Source: Polynucleobacter sp. UK-Kesae-W10
GTDB lineage: Bacteria > Pseudomonadota > Gammaproteobacteria > Burkholderiales > Burkholderiaceae
Direction: 5' to 3'
Length of the DNA: 64,000 nucleotides
NCBI RefSeq assembly: GCF_018881575.1
Contig: NZ_JACVQB010000002.1
Span: 1 to 64,000 of the forward strand
The notes beneath the pieces are model-generated. The model saw only the letters and a list, made by a program, of their open reading frames with translations. It had not been told where the DNA came from and made no database searches. The translations under genes and the position numbers were made by a program. Numbering within the stretch: position 1 is the stretch's first letter; the number at the start of each line of letters is the position of its first letter. Shown in pieces: positions 17,433-26,424 of the stretch.

Positions 17433-18683
17433 TTAGTGGGCACGCTGGAGGTTGGCGATACGCAAGGGTGCTGGCGGATGCGAACTATAAAAAGCGGTGT
17501 AAATCGGATCAGGCGTTAATGTCGACGCATTGTCTTGGTAGAGCTTCACGAGAGCAGAAATTAAGTCTTTGGCAGAGGACTTTTCTGCCGCAAAATTATC
17601 CGCTTCATATTCATGTTTGCGGGATGCCAAGCTGCCTAAGGGTGTGAAGAAAAAGCTAAATACTGGGGATACCAGCATAAAGAGAGTCAATGCCAGGCCA
17701 CCGTTATAGCCATTGAGGTTAGGCATAACGCCTAGATCGGTATAGAACCAGACCTGAGTGCTAATCCACCCTAAAAGTGCAAGCATTGCGAAACTCAGGG
17801 CAAAAGAGACGAACAGGCGTTTACGAATATGGTTGCACTTAAAGTGGCCCAGCTCGTGAGCTAGTACTGCCTCCACTTCACCCGGATTGAGTTTCTCAAT
17901 CAAGGTATCAAAAAATACAATTCTTTTTGCTTTACCCATACCCGCAAAAAATGCATTGCCATGAGCACTGCGCTTGCTGCCGTCCATAACAAATAAACCT
18001 TGGCTTGCAAAATCACAGCGGGCGAGCAGTGCTTCAATTTGCGTTTTGAGTGGCCCATCTTCTAAAGCTTGAAAGCGATTGAATAGTGGGGCAATAAACG
18101 TTGGGAAGATCCATTGCATCAATAGGCTAAATGCCGTTAAGACAAGCCAAGTCCAAAGCCACCAGAGGTTTCCGGCTTGAGCCATCAGAGACAGAATGAC
18201 CCACAGCAGTGGCAGGCCGATCACTGCGCCGACAGCAAGCCCTTTAATTAAATCAACAAAATACAATTTCTTGCTCATGCGGTTAAAACCAAAGCGCTCT
18301 TCCACATAAAACTGCTTGTACCAAGAGAAGGGCAGATCAATCAGGCCGGAGATAATGGCGATGGAGGAGAGCAAGGCAATTTGCTGGGTGATGCCTTCAC
18401 CCAGCCATTGCAAGAGAGCAATATTGAGGAGCTCTAGTCCACCTAGGAGGGTGAAGCCAATTAAAATAACCGCGCTGACACCGTTTTCTAAAATACCTAA
18501 GCGTAATTTGGCAATCGTGTAGTCAGCTGCTTTTTGATGTTCTGCTAGGCTTACCTTTTCGGCAAACTCCATGGGTACGCTAGCGCGATGCTCGGCAACA
18601 TGCCGAATTTGACGTTGGGCAAGCCAGTGGCGTAGGCCAAAACTGGCAATAAAAGCAATTAAAAAAACAATTGTGAAGGTCAT
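17433..18683 (-). CDS. M48-family (Ste24/CAAX-type) membrane metallopeptidase
   Basis: About 416 residues from the ATG at 18683. An upstream in-frame start at 18752 would overlap orn and adds a Cys-rich segment, so I rejected it. The N-terminal M48_N region has several membrane helices (about residues 1-20, 65-90, 105-125, 150-175 and 180-200). The zinc site is [13 protein letters not shown], with the third ligand in HEYEADNFA. Two more hydrophobic segments lie between. Such inner-membrane proteases remove damaged membrane proteins; in eukaryotes Ste24 cleaves CAAX proteins. It is followed by rsgA on the same strand 22 nt downstream, and orn diverges 15 nt upstream. Confidence 0.92.
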   Translation of the reverse strand: MTFTIVFLIAFIASFGLRHWLAQRQIRHVAEHRASVPMEFAEKVSLAEHQKAADYTIAKLRLGILENGVSAVILIGFTLLGGLELLNIALLQWLGEGITQQIALLSSIAIISGLIDLPFSWYKQFYVEERFGFNRMSKKLYFVDLIKGLAVGAVIGLPLLWVILSLMAQAGNLWWLWTWLVLTAFSLLMQWIFPTFIAPLFNRFQALEDGPLKTQIEALLARCDFASQGLFVMDGSKRSAHGNAFFAGMGKAKRIVFFDTLIEKLNPGEVEAVLAHELGHFKCNHIRKRLFVSFALSFAMLALLGWISTQVWFYTDLGVMPNLNGYNGGLALTLFMLVSPVFSFFFTPLGSLASRKHEYEADNFAAEKSSAKDLISALVKLYQDNASTLTPDPIYTAFYSSHPPAPLRIANLQRAH

Positions 18684-18698
18684 GAGATCATTATAGAT

Positions 18699-19286
18699 AT
18701 GAGCGAACAAATCAATACGGCAGCAGCAAAAGCGGCGCCAGCCAATGAGCATCTCATCTGGGTGGATATGGAGATGTCTGGTTTAAACCCAGAAACCGAG
18801 CGCATCCTAGAAATTGCCATCATTGTGACCGATGCACACCTGAATACGATTGCCACTGCGCCAGTATGGGTAGTGCACCAGGATGATGCTGTTTTGGATG
18901 CAATGGATGCCTGGAATAAGGGTACCCATGGCCGCTCGGGTTTGATAGATAAGGTCAAAGCATCCACCTTAGACGAAGCCACGGTAGAGGCGGAATGCAT
19001 CGCTTTTTTAAAGAAATACATTAAAGCGGGTATTGCCCCCATGTGCGGCAATACGATTGGTCAAGATCGCCGCTTTATGGCCAAGTACATGCCAAAGCTC
19101 GAGGCCTACTTTCACTATCGCAATGTCGATGTATCCACTTTGAAAGAGCTCTGCAAACGCTGGCATCCGGAGTTGGTAAAAGGCTTCACGAAAAAGCAGG
19201 CACATACTGCTTTGGCAGATATTGAAGAATCTATTGAAGAGCTAAAGTATTACCGAGAAAAATTTATCGTACCGCTCCCGCAATAA
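18699..19286 (+). CDS. orn: Oligoribonuclease
   Basis: This 195-residue DEDDh 3'-5' exonuclease degrades di- and short oligoribonucleotides, including pGpG from c-di-GMP turnover. Exo I is [20 protein letters not shown] (about residues 19-38, Asp and Glu metal ligands). Exo II is [10 protein letters not shown]. Exo III is [18 protein letters not shown] with the catalytic His and Asp. The start is only 15 nt from the divergent peptidase start. A terminator follows immediately. Confidence 0.97.
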   Translation: MSEQINTAAAKAAPANEHLIWVDMEMSGLNPETERILEIAIIVTDAHLNTIATAPVWVVHQDDAVLDAMDAWNKGTHGRSGLIDKVKASTLDEATVEAECIAFLKKYIKAGIAPMCGNTIGQDRRFMAKYMPKLEAYFHYRNVDVSTLKELCKRWHPELVKGFTKKQAHTALADIEESIEELKYYREKFIVPLPQ

Positions 19287-19290
19287 ATCA

Positions 19291-19318
19291 AAAGGTCCAC
19301 CGAAGCGGACCTTTTTTA
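19291..19318 (+). terminator. Rho-independent terminator of orn
   Basis: AAAGGTCC (19291-19298) pairs with GGACCTTT (19307-19314), followed by T residues. It lies right after the orn stop. Confidence 0.85.
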
Positions 19319-19344
19319 TGAACGAATGTTGGTTAACACCCCAC

Positions 19345-19968
19345 CTATTTTTTGATGGCGCTCTTGGGTCTGAATGCCTTAATGACTTCTTCATTGGTCT
19401 CAATATAAGGGCCGCCAATCAGGTCAATGCAGTAGGGCACGGCAGCAAAAATACCGGGCACCACTGATTTACCTTGCTCATCCTTTAAGCCTTCTAAAGT
19501 CTCAGCAATCGCCTTGGGTTGGCCGGGCAGGTTGATTACCAGCGCAGCATGACCTTCAATCTCTCTTAAAACGGCGGTTTGTCTGGACAAAATAGCAGTC
19601 GGCACAAACTTGAGACTAATTTGGCGCATTTGCTCGCCAAAGCCAGGCATTTCTCGTGTGCCCGCTTCGCGGGTGGCTTCCGGAGTGACATCTCTACGGG
19701 ATGGGCCGGTTCCGCCGGTGGTAAGCACTAGGTCGCAACCAAATTCGTCTACAAGCTCAACAATGCTCTCGGTGATGACTTCAGACTCATCGGCGATGAG
19801 TCGCTCATGGAAGGTGCAGGGATTGGTAACGGCTTTAATGAGCCAGTTTTGTAGGGCAGGGATACCCTCATCTTGATAGATGCCCTTGCTGGCCCTGTCA
19901 GAGATTGAAATCAGGCCAATTTTGAGTTCGTTCGGAGTGCTCCGTTCCCAAGCTTCGGTATGCTTCAT
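19345..19968 (-). CDS. mog: Molybdopterin adenylyltransferase
   Basis: This 207-residue MoCF-fold protein adenylates molybdopterin before molybdate insertion. The signature TTGGTGPSRRDVTPEAT (about residues 84-100) and the EMPGFGEQMRQISL segment match Mog/MogA rather than the shorter MoaB. KIGLISISDRASKGIYQDEG marks the N-terminal strand. No other molybdenum-cofactor genes are in the window. The gene ends convergent with orn and diverges from pmbA by 26 nt. Confidence 0.93.
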   Translation of the reverse strand: MKHTEAWERSTPNELKIGLISISDRASKGIYQDEGIPALQNWLIKAVTNPCTFHERLIADESEVITESIVELVDEFGCDLVLTTGGTGPSRRDVTPEATREAGTREMPGFGEQMRQISLKFVPTAILSRQTAVLREIEGHAALVINLPGQPKAIAETLEGLKDEQGKSVVPGIFAAVPYCIDLIGGPYIETNEEVIKAFRPKSAIKK

Positions 19969-19994
19969 GTTTCTATTCTAGCTATTATTAGGGC

Positions 19995-21341
19995 ATGTTT
20001 ACATATTCATCTAGCCAGTTTCAAGAAATCATCGATTTCATGCTCAAAGAGGCCAAAAGACGGGGTGCCTCTGATGCGGTAGCGGAGGTCTCTGAGGGTC
20101 AGGGGCTTTCGGTTACAGTTCGCAAGGGGGAGGTCGAAACCATCGAGCAAAGCTTAGATAAGCAGGTGGGGGTGACGGTCTTTTTAGGTCACCATCGTGG
20201 CAATGCCAGTACCAGTGATTTTTCTAAAGCATCTTTGAAGGCGACGGTGGATGCTGCGTATCACATTGCTCAACATACCGCAGAAGATTCCTGTGCTGGT
20301 CCAGCAGAAGCAGAGTTGTTGGAAAAAAATCCCCGAGATCTAGATTTATTTCATCCTTGGAGTATTGATGCAGCGCAAGCTGTAGAGATTGCGCGCACAG
20401 CAGAGGGCGCTGCATTTTCAGTGAGTAAACAAATTCAAAATAGCGATGGTGCATCGGTTTCTGCGCATCATGCCCATTTCATGATGGGGACTTCTCATGG
20501 CTTTATGGGAGGCTATCCTTTTTCTCGCCACTATATTTCGTGCGCACCAATCGCCAGTAATGGCGGCAAGAATCCGCATATGCAAAGAGATGACTGGTAC
20601 TCGAGCTCACGCATTCCAGAGGAGCTTGCAGATCCAGCCGCAATCGGTAAATACGCAGCAGAGCGTGCCTTATCTCGCTTAAAGGCAAGGTCACTGACAA
20701 CGCGTCGTTGCCCTGTTATTTTTGAAGCGCCATTGGCTGCTGGCCTGGTGGGCGGATTGGTACAGGCAGTCTCAGGCGGCGCACTCTATCGCCGATCGAG
20801 CTTCCTGCTCGATAGCTTGGGAAAACAAGTATTACCCAAGCATGTCAGTCTGTTTGAAAACCCGCATCTCAAAGCAATGACCGGCAGTGCGCCGTTTGAT
20901 GAAGAGGGTGTCCGCACTAGTGCGCGCACGGTAGTGGATAAAGGCATTTTGGAGGGCTACTTTCTTTCAACCTATTCAGCTCGCAAACTGGGTATGAAAA
21001 CCACCGGCAATGCCGGCGGATCGCATCACCTGACTTTGCAAAGTAAGAAAACGCCGAAGGGCGGCTTGCCTGCTTTGCTAAAAGCAATGGGTACTGGTTT
21101 ACTGGTGACGGAGTTAATGGGGCAGGGCGTGAATTACGTAACCGGTGATTATTCGCGCGGCGCATTTGGCTATTGGGTCGAAAACGGTGTGATTCAATAT
21201 CCTGTTGAAGAGGTAACGATTGCAGGTAATCTGCGCGATATGCTGCTCGATATTGAGTTAATTGGTAGCGATGGCCTCATTCGCGGCACCAAAGAAACAG
21301 GCTCGATCTTGATTGGCTCAATGACAGTTGGTGGAAAATAA
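19995..21341 (+). CDS. pmbA: Metallopeptidase PmbA/TldE
   Basis: This 448-residue protein is the TldE/PmbA partner of TldD; the complex degrades unfolded peptides and matures microcin B17 in Escherichia coli. It shows the family's N-terminal DAVAEVSEGQGLSVTVRKGE, the central SVSAHHAHFMMGTSHGF, and the C-terminal GYFLSTYSARKLGM and YSRGAFGYWVENG. TldD carries the HExxxH zinc site, and none is expected here. No tldD lies nearby. The start has only AGGG just upstream. Confidence 0.94.
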   Translation: MFTYSSSQFQEIIDFMLKEAKRRGASDAVAEVSEGQGLSVTVRKGEVETIEQSLDKQVGVTVFLGHHRGNASTSDFSKASLKATVDAAYHIAQHTAEDSCAGPAEAELLEKNPRDLDLFHPWSIDAAQAVEIARTAEGAAFSVSKQIQNSDGASVSAHHAHFMMGTSHGFMGGYPFSRHYISCAPIASNGGKNPHMQRDDWYSSSRIPEELADPAAIGKYAAERALSRLKARSLTTRRCPVIFEAPLAAGLVGGLVQAVSGGALYRRSSFLLDSLGKQVLPKHVSLFENPHLKAMTGSAPFDEEGVRTSARTVVDKGILEGYFLSTYSARKLGMKTTGNAGGSHHLTLQSKKTPKGGLPALLKAMGTGLLVTELMGQGVNYVTGDYSRGAFGYWVENGVIQYPVEEVTIAGNLRDMLLDIELIGSDGLIRGTKETGSILIGSMTVGGK

Positions 21342-21372
21342 TATTCATTCAAATAGCTATAGGGAGATGGCG

Positions 21373-22455
21373 ATGCAAAGACGTTCATTTTTAAAGAAGG
21401 CAACGATTGGTGCGGGAGTGGCCGCAATTGGGGCGCCTGCCTTAGCCCAAAGTCTGCCAACGCTCAATTGGCGTTTGGTCTCTAGCTTTCCTAAGTCTTT
21501 GGATACTTTGTACGGCACCCCAGAAGTGTTTGCCAATGCCTTGCGTAAGGCTACTGACGGCAAATTCAATGTCAAGGTTTTTGCAGCCGGCGAGGTTGTG
21601 CCCGCGCTTCAGGTCCTCGATGCGGTACAAAACGGTACCGTTGAGTGTGGCCATACTGCTAGTTACTACTACCTGGGAAAAAATAGTGCCTTTATTTTTG
21701 ATACAGCTGCTCCATTTGGTTTAACTGCCCGTCAGCAGTCTGCCTGGATGCTGCACGGTAATGGTATGAAGTTGATGCGTGAGCTCTATGCCAGCTACAA
21801 CATTGTGAATTTCTTAGGTGGGCAAACTGGTACTCAGATGGGTGGTTGGTTTAGAAAAGAAATTAAATCGCCTGAAGACTTAAAGGGCTTGAAGTTCCGT
21901 ATTGCAGGCTTTGCTGGCCAGGTCCTCGCCAAGCTGGGAGTGGTTCCACAGCAATTGCCTGCTGGTGAAATTTATTCTGCATTGGAAAAAGGCACGATTG
22001 ATGCTGCAGAATTTGTGGGCCCATACGATGATGAAAAATTGGGCTTAGCTAAAGTAGCTAAAAACTATTACTACCCTGCTTTTTGGGAGGGCGCTGCCGG
22101 ACTTTCTTTCTTGGTAAACAAAAAGCAGTGGGATTCATTGCCCCCAGCTTATCAAGCTGCCTGGGAGGCTGCATGCTTTGAAGCCCATACCGACATGTGC
22201 GCTAAGTATGATGCCTTGAACCCACCAGCACTACAACGCCTTTTGCAAAATGGTGCGGTGTTGCGCAAGTTCAATACTTCCATCATGGATGCTTGCTTTA
22301 AGGCAAGTCAAGAAACTTACGCAGAAGAGTCTGCCAAGAATCCCCAATTTAAGAAAATATTTGAAGACTATCGCGCCTTCCGAAATATGGAGGCACAATG
22401 GTTTGGCGTTGCAGAACAAGCATTTGCGCAATATAGCTTTGCAAAAAAACTGTGA
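21373..22455 (+). CDS. TRAP transporter solute-binding protein, TakP-like
   Basis: About 360 residues from the ATG at 21373, with AGGGAG upstream; a longer frame from 21328 would overlap pmbA. The N-terminus is a twin-arginine signal (RRSFLKK, then a hydrophobic stretch ending ALAQ), so the protein folds before export. The body matches the DctP/TakP group: TVECGHTASYYYLGK, NFLGGQTGTQMGGWFRKEI and KFRIAGFAGQVLAKLG-like segments. TakP binds alpha-keto acids. No dctQ or dctM membrane genes are next to it, so it works with a distant TRAP permease or has lost its partner. A terminator follows. Confidence 0.9.
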   Translation: MQRRSFLKKATIGAGVAAIGAPALAQSLPTLNWRLVSSFPKSLDTLYGTPEVFANALRKATDGKFNVKVFAAGEVVPALQVLDAVQNGTVECGHTASYYYLGKNSAFIFDTAAPFGLTARQQSAWMLHGNGMKLMRELYASYNIVNFLGGQTGTQMGGWFRKEIKSPEDLKGLKFRIAGFAGQVLAKLGVVPQQLPAGEIYSALEKGTIDAAEFVGPYDDEKLGLAKVAKNYYYPAFWEGAAGLSFLVNKKQWDSLPPAYQAAWEAACFEAHTDMCAKYDALNPPALQRLLQNGAVLRKFNTSIMDACFKASQETYAEESAKNPQFKKIFEDYRAFRNMEAQWFGVAEQAFAQYSFAKKL

Positions 22456-22476
22456 TTGGCTTGCCGATCTAGAAAC

Positions 22477-22503
22477 AAGGGCTCTCACGAGCCCTTTTCT
22501 TTT
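22477..22503 (+). terminator. Rho-independent terminator
   Basis: AAGGGCTC (22477-22484), loop TCAC, GAGCCCTT (22489-22496), then TTCTTTT. It ends the solute-binding-protein transcript. Confidence 0.88.
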
Positions 22504-22583
22504 GGTAAGTCTAGCTAAAGTAAGGCTGATCTAGCCTTTTCACACTACACTTAGCAGATGACTACAGCATTACCTTTCGAACT

Positions 22584-23861
22584 GTGACGCTTGCCACTAT
22601 TTGGGCGCGCATTCAGAAGCACCCGCTATCTCGAGTCGGTCCTGGCTTAGTCACCGGCGTTGCGGATGATGATCCGAGTGGCATCGTGACATATTCTCAA
22701 GCCGGCGCGCAATTTGGCTTAAATATGTTGTGGACGATGCCGCTAGCTTATCCACTCATGTCAACGATTCAGGTTCTATGCGCTCGGATTGGCCGCGTTA
22801 CCGGCAGAGGTTTGTCTGCAAATATGAAGCTGGCTTTTCACCCAATGGTATTGGTGAGTTTGGTATTACTTCTGTTGATTGCGAATGTGCTCAATATCGC
22901 TGCTGATATTGCCGCAATGGGTGAGGTAGCACAATTAATCACTGGTATTAATTGGCACATCATGACAGGTGTATTTGTGTTGCTCACATTAACACTGCAA
23001 ATATTGATTCCCTATCGTCACTATGTATTCTTTTTAAAGTGGCTTTCCTTGTCTTTATTGGCATATGGGGCCGTCCTCTTTACCGTACACGTTCCTTGGG
23101 GTGAGGTGATCTGGAGCACCTTTATTCCAAGCTTCACATGGAATGCAGACTCTGCAGCGGTAGTAGTAGGAATCTTCGGCACCACCATTAGCCCCTATTT
23201 GTTTTTCTGGCAATCCTCTCAAGAGGTAGAGGACATGAATCTGCAGCATGAAAGTAATCTTCTCAATCAGCAGGATCAGAGCCAAGCTCGTGGTGAATTA
23301 AGAAGGATTCAGTGGGACACTTGGAGTGGCATGTTGTATTCCAACGTTGCTGCATATTGCATTATTTTGGCTACCGCAGTGACGCTGCATGCCGCTGGTA
23401 TTCGGGACATTAATACGGCCGCAGAAGCTGCTTCTGCTCTAAGGCCGCTTGCTGGCGATTTTGCATTTCTCCTCTTTGCCTTGGGAATTTTAGGGGTTGG
23501 TCTGATGGGGGTTCCTGTGCTGGCCGGGTCAGCTGCCTATGCTTTATCTGAAGTCTTTGGCTGGCGATCTAGCCTTGAAGATAGCGCTAAACAAGCGAGC
23601 CAGTTTTACACCGTGATCGCAGTGAGTATTTTGGGTGCGCTGGCTATTCAGTACTCGCCCATCAGCCCAATGAAGGCCCTCTTTTGGAGTGCGGTGATCA
23701 ATGGCATTGTGGCAGTGCCATTGATGGTGGCAATTATGATCTTGTCTTCTAGGCCGCAGGTGATGGGTAGGCATGTGGCGACCTTCAGCATGAAACTGTT
23801 GGGCTGGACAGCAACCGCTTTCATGGCGGTAGCAGCAATCTACTTATTTGTTACTTGGTAA
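22584..23861 (+). CDS. Nramp-superfamily metal transporter, divergent
   Basis: This 425-residue protein has about 11 hydrophobic helices and belongs to the Nramp/SLC11 fold. The TM1 motif reads GVADDDPSGIVTYSQ where classical manganese/iron carriers have DPGN. The TM6 segment reads GTTISPYLFFWQSSQE where they have a Met-Pro-His. The metal-selecting Met is thus absent, as in the magnesium-transporting Nramp relatives (NRMT), but I cannot place it precisely. The start is a GTG, the first in-frame start giving a full TM1. A TSUP permease gene follows 9 nt downstream. Confidence 0.85.
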   Translation: MTLATIWARIQKHPLSRVGPGLVTGVADDDPSGIVTYSQAGAQFGLNMLWTMPLAYPLMSTIQVLCARIGRVTGRGLSANMKLAFHPMVLVSLVLLLLIANVLNIAADIAAMGEVAQLITGINWHIMTGVFVLLTLTLQILIPYRHYVFFLKWLSLSLLAYGAVLFTVHVPWGEVIWSTFIPSFTWNADSAAVVVGIFGTTISPYLFFWQSSQEVEDMNLQHESNLLNQQDQSQARGELRRIQWDTWSGMLYSNVAAYCIILATAVTLHAAGIRDINTAAEAASALRPLAGDFAFLLFALGILGVGLMGVPVLAGSAAYALSEVFGWRSSLEDSAKQASQFYTVIAVSILGALAIQYSPISPMKALFWSAVINGIVAVPLMVAIMILSSRPQVMGRHVATFSMKLLGWTATAFMAVAAIYLFVTW

Positions 23862-23870
23862 GATAGCTTG

Positions 23871-24656
23871 ATGTTCGATTCTTTCATCAGCCCATTAACG
23901 CAATCTTTTCAGGCACACTCATTTGCCTTTTTTATCTGTGCCATCTTGAGTGTATTAGTAGTGGGCATCTCTAAGAGCGGCTTTGGTGCTGGCTTAGGCA
24001 TTCTGTCTCTTCCTTTGATGGCTAGCCAGTCAAGCATTAATGAGGCTTTGGCTATTTTGCTACCGCTCTTGATCGCAATCGATTTGGTTGGCTTGCGCCG
24101 CTTTATTCGCAATGCCAATTGGAGAATACTTAAATTGATTTTGCCGCCCGCCATGCTGGGCTTGCTGTTGGGAATGATTTTTTTCACCTCCATCACCCCG
24201 CAGGTCTTAACACTTTCGATCGGCATCTTCACCTTGCTCTTTTTGATTCAGAATTTGGCAACGGAATACTTTGATGCCAAGGAGGCAAAACCTTATCCTT
24301 GGCTAGGCAGAGCAATGGGTTTGACCTCTGGGTTTACTTCCTTTGTGGCGCATATTGGCGGGCCGCCAATTACCGTCTTTATGTTGCGCGAGAGACTATT
24401 GCCGATGGTCTATACCTCTACGTTAGGCGTCTTCTTTACCTTTGTTAATTTTGGAAAATTAGGGCCGTATGCGTATTTAAATTTATTGAATTTTGAGCAA
24501 TTAGCGACATCAGCACTGCTGTTGCCCTGTGTTCCTATCGGCGTTTACTCAGGCTTTTACATGGCCAAGCGGATTTCGATGAAGTGGTACTACCGAATCG
24601 TTCGTTTCTTTTTATTGGTGGCCAGTGTAAAGCTGATCGCCGATGGGCTTTTATAA
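23871..24656 (+). CDS. TSUP-family (TauE/SafE) permease
   Basis: About 261 residues with around eight membrane helices. It has the two-fold TSUP repeat: SKSGFGAGLGILSLPLMA near residues 25-45 and GFTSFVAHIGGPPITVFML near residues 150-170. The family exports or imports sulfite, sulfoacetate, thiosulfate and similar anions. The start at 23871 (ATG) is preferred over a TTG one codon earlier. It follows the Nramp-like gene 9 nt later, and convergent with it is the carboxylesterase gene. The substrate is unknown. Confidence 0.9.
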   Translation: MFDSFISPLTQSFQAHSFAFFICAILSVLVVGISKSGFGAGLGILSLPLMASQSSINEALAILLPLLIAIDLVGLRRFIRNANWRILKLILPPAMLGLLLGMIFFTSITPQVLTLSIGIFTLLFLIQNLATEYFDAKEAKPYPWLGRAMGLTSGFTSFVAHIGGPPITVFMLRERLLPMVYTSTLGVFFTFVNFGKLGPYAYLNLLNFEQLATSALLLPCVPIGVYSGFYMAKRISMKWYYRIVRFFLLVASVKLIADGLL

Positions 24657-24662
24657 GCTCGA

Positions 24663-25331
24663 CTACTGAGGCTGAATCAGGACTTCTTGTAAAAAGCGCG
24701 AGATATCCACTAGCTCTTCGCGATTGACTGAGTGCTCCATGGGATACTCATTCCACTCCACCTTATAAGCCATCTTTTCCAGCATGGCGTACGAGGCTTC
24801 AGCTCGTTCCGGAACTACAACGGTGTCATATAGGCCATGCGCCATAAAAATGGGCGTATCTTGATTTGCAGAATGCTTTTCAATGCCAAGAGATGCAGCG
24901 AGCGGTAGGTAGCCAGACAATGCCATGATGCCAGCGAGTCTATGTGGAAAGCGCAAGCCGATGTGGAGTGCCATTGCGCAACCTTGTGAAAATCCAGCCA
25001 AAACAATGCGGTCATATGCAACGCCACGTTGAGCTTCTTTTTCAATTAGCTCGATAATTGCGGCAGCAGAGCGTTTGATTCCAGCAGCGTCTTCTTGATC
25101 CATGAGATTGCGACCAATAATGTCGTACCAGGCTGGCATAACGTAGCCGCTATTAACAGTGACAGGCATGCTGGGTGCGCTGGGGAAAACAAAGCGAATA
25201 CCTGGACATCCCGTGAGATTGAGCTCAGGAACAATGGGAACAAAATCGTTGCCATCGGCGCCAAGGCCATGTAACCAAATCACAGCAGCAGTGGGGTTGG
25301 GGGCGGTTTCGAGTTCAATACAGGGCAACAT
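24663..25331 (-). CDS. Carboxylesterase (phospholipase/carboxylesterase family)
   Basis: This 222-residue alpha/beta hydrolase belongs to the acyl-protein-thioesterase-like family (Abhydrolase_2). The oxyanion region is IWLHGLGADGNDF (about residues 18-30). The nucleophile elbow is LAGFSQGCAMAL (about 111-122), the catalytic Asp is in AHGLYDTVVVPER, and the final His is in EYPMEHSVNRE. It is a soluble cytosolic esterase with short-chain ester specificity by family. It is convergent with the TSUP gene with a 6-nt gap. Confidence 0.92.
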   Translation of the reverse strand: MLPCIELETAPNPTAAVIWLHGLGADGNDFVPIVPELNLTGCPGIRFVFPSAPSMPVTVNSGYVMPAWYDIIGRNLMDQEDAAGIKRSAAAIIELIEKEAQRGVAYDRIVLAGFSQGCAMALHIGLRFPHRLAGIMALSGYLPLAASLGIEKHSANQDTPIFMAHGLYDTVVVPERAEASYAMLEKMAYKVEWNEYPMEHSVNREELVDISRFLQEVLIQPQ

Positions 25332-25502
25332 GATGGTTACTTATTCCAAGGAGATTTGAAGAATCATTATCAACGGATATAGACCGTATCGCTAGACCCG
25401 GTCGGCAAATAAGGCTCATCCGCACTTTCACTGAGGTATTTGTCCATGTACCAGGTGTAAGATGGTTTACAGGTATCCCGATTATTGCAATAGGAGGTCC
25501 TA

Positions 25503-25730
25503 GTGAAGCCATTCTATATAGACTATCCCCAAGAGAAAATCGAGGAGCATCAGCATGCTTATCGATGCGCGTATTGCAAGATTCCGACCACAATCATTTT
25601 TGGCTTACTTGAAAACCATGCTGAGAATTGTGACTATCGTGCCCGGCAAGGTAAATGGGTGCAATTAGGAGCAAAACTCAAACCGCAGCAAACTCATTTT
25701 GACGAACCCCATGCCGACGAGGTTGATTGA
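25503..25730 (+). CDS. Small Cys/His-rich protein, unknown
   Basis: This 75-residue protein starts at GTG with AGGAGG 5 nt upstream, one of the best ribosome sites in the window. It contains CAYCK near residues 22-26 and HAENC near residues 39-43, with flanking His residues, which may form a small zinc site. It has no signal peptide or membrane helix, and the C-terminus is acidic. The stop overlaps the next ATG (TGATG), so the two are coupled. I do not recognise the family. Confidence 0.65.
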   Translation: MKPFYIDYPQEKIEEHQHAYRCAYCKIPTTIIFGLLENHAENCDYRARQGKWVQLGAKLKPQQTHFDEPHADEVD

Positions 25731-26107
25731 TGAAAACATATCCTATAGCGCTCGAGTTAACCGTTTGGTTTGATTTGGGTTTAAGTCAATACGAAGTCGT
25801 AGTGAATGAAGCTTCTAAAATTTCGATCAAGCGCACGGACGATGTATTGCATACGCGTGAGCTCTCAGCTGCAGAGGTGGATAGTTTGCTAGCGGCAATT
25901 GAAGCGGTGAGGGTGCCGATTGCACAAGAGCTGCCAGCAAATCCTGAAAATAAGGCCTCCTCAAGTTACGAGCTCATTATTGAGTCAGCCCATTTTTCTT
26001 TAGAATTTAATTGGGAAAACTTAGACGTTGAGGCGAATAGGTCAAATGCGTTTGAGTCCGTTACGAAGCTCGCGAGCCTAGTGCAAAGTCTGGACCTAGA
26101 TCACTAA
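25730..26107 (+). CDS. Hypothetical protein
   Basis: This 125-residue soluble protein begins on the last base of the previous stop. A TTG one codon earlier is also open. It is acidic and mixed alpha/beta (YPIALELTVWFDLGLSQYEV, then a central polar helix and YELIIESAHFSLEFNWENL). It has no cysteine or catalytic motif that I can name. Translational coupling with the upstream Cys/His-rich gene suggests a shared job. The 3' end overlaps a minus-strand gene by 4 nt. Confidence 0.6.
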   Translation: MKTYPIALELTVWFDLGLSQYEVVVNEASKISIKRTDDVLHTRELSAAEVDSLLAAIEAVRVPIAQELPANPENKASSSYELIIESAHFSLEFNWENLDVEANRSNAFESVTKLASLVQSLDLDH

Positions 26108-26322
26108 GCTTCAACCACAATAAAGTCGCCTTGCGATATTTTTTCTCTGAACTGAGAAAACGAAAACAGGGCTTTAATCTTTTTGGTATTTACCACTTCA
26201 ATCTTGCCTTCGGGCGTGAGGTTGGCAAGATATTCACCTTCCGGAAACAGAGCTGCCGGGATAGTCTCGGTGTTGTGAATCTGGGCGCTGAGCACAAGGC
26301 TTTTGGTAATTTTTATACGCAT
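26104..26322 (-). CDS. Small hypothetical protein
   Basis: This 72-residue minus-strand protein starts MRIKITKSLVLSAQIHNTET and ends FREKISQGDFIVVEA, with a predicted beta-rich fold and no cysteine. No signal peptide is evident. It is convergent with the 125-residue gene and shares its stop region. The composition looks coding, but homology is not recognised, so the confidence is modest. Confidence 0.5.
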   Translation of the reverse strand: MRIKITKSLVLSAQIHNTETIPAALFPEGEYLANLTPEGKIEVVNTKKIKALFSFSQFREKISQGDFIVVEA

Positions 26323-26424
26323 GAGCCATCATAGATTCCAAAAATTAGCAGTAATTGTCCCTATGCACAATTTGGAAAATCAGATGCACCATTTCAGGGA
26401 TTTTGAGTGCTGCTATGAGGTGCC

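Noticed and set aside
18684..18752. Longer start for the M48 peptidase
   Set aside because: It would overlap orn and adds a Cys-rich segment before the membrane helix; the ATG at 18683 is cleaner.
22500..22530. CTAGCTAAAGTAAG, resembling the 18-bp dyad
   Set aside because: It matches only the left half and lacks the symmetric second half and an FNR box.
25315..25593. 92-codon minus-strand frame over the gap before the Cys/His-rich gene
   Set aside because: It overlaps real genes on both sides and has no ribosome site or recognisable sequence features.
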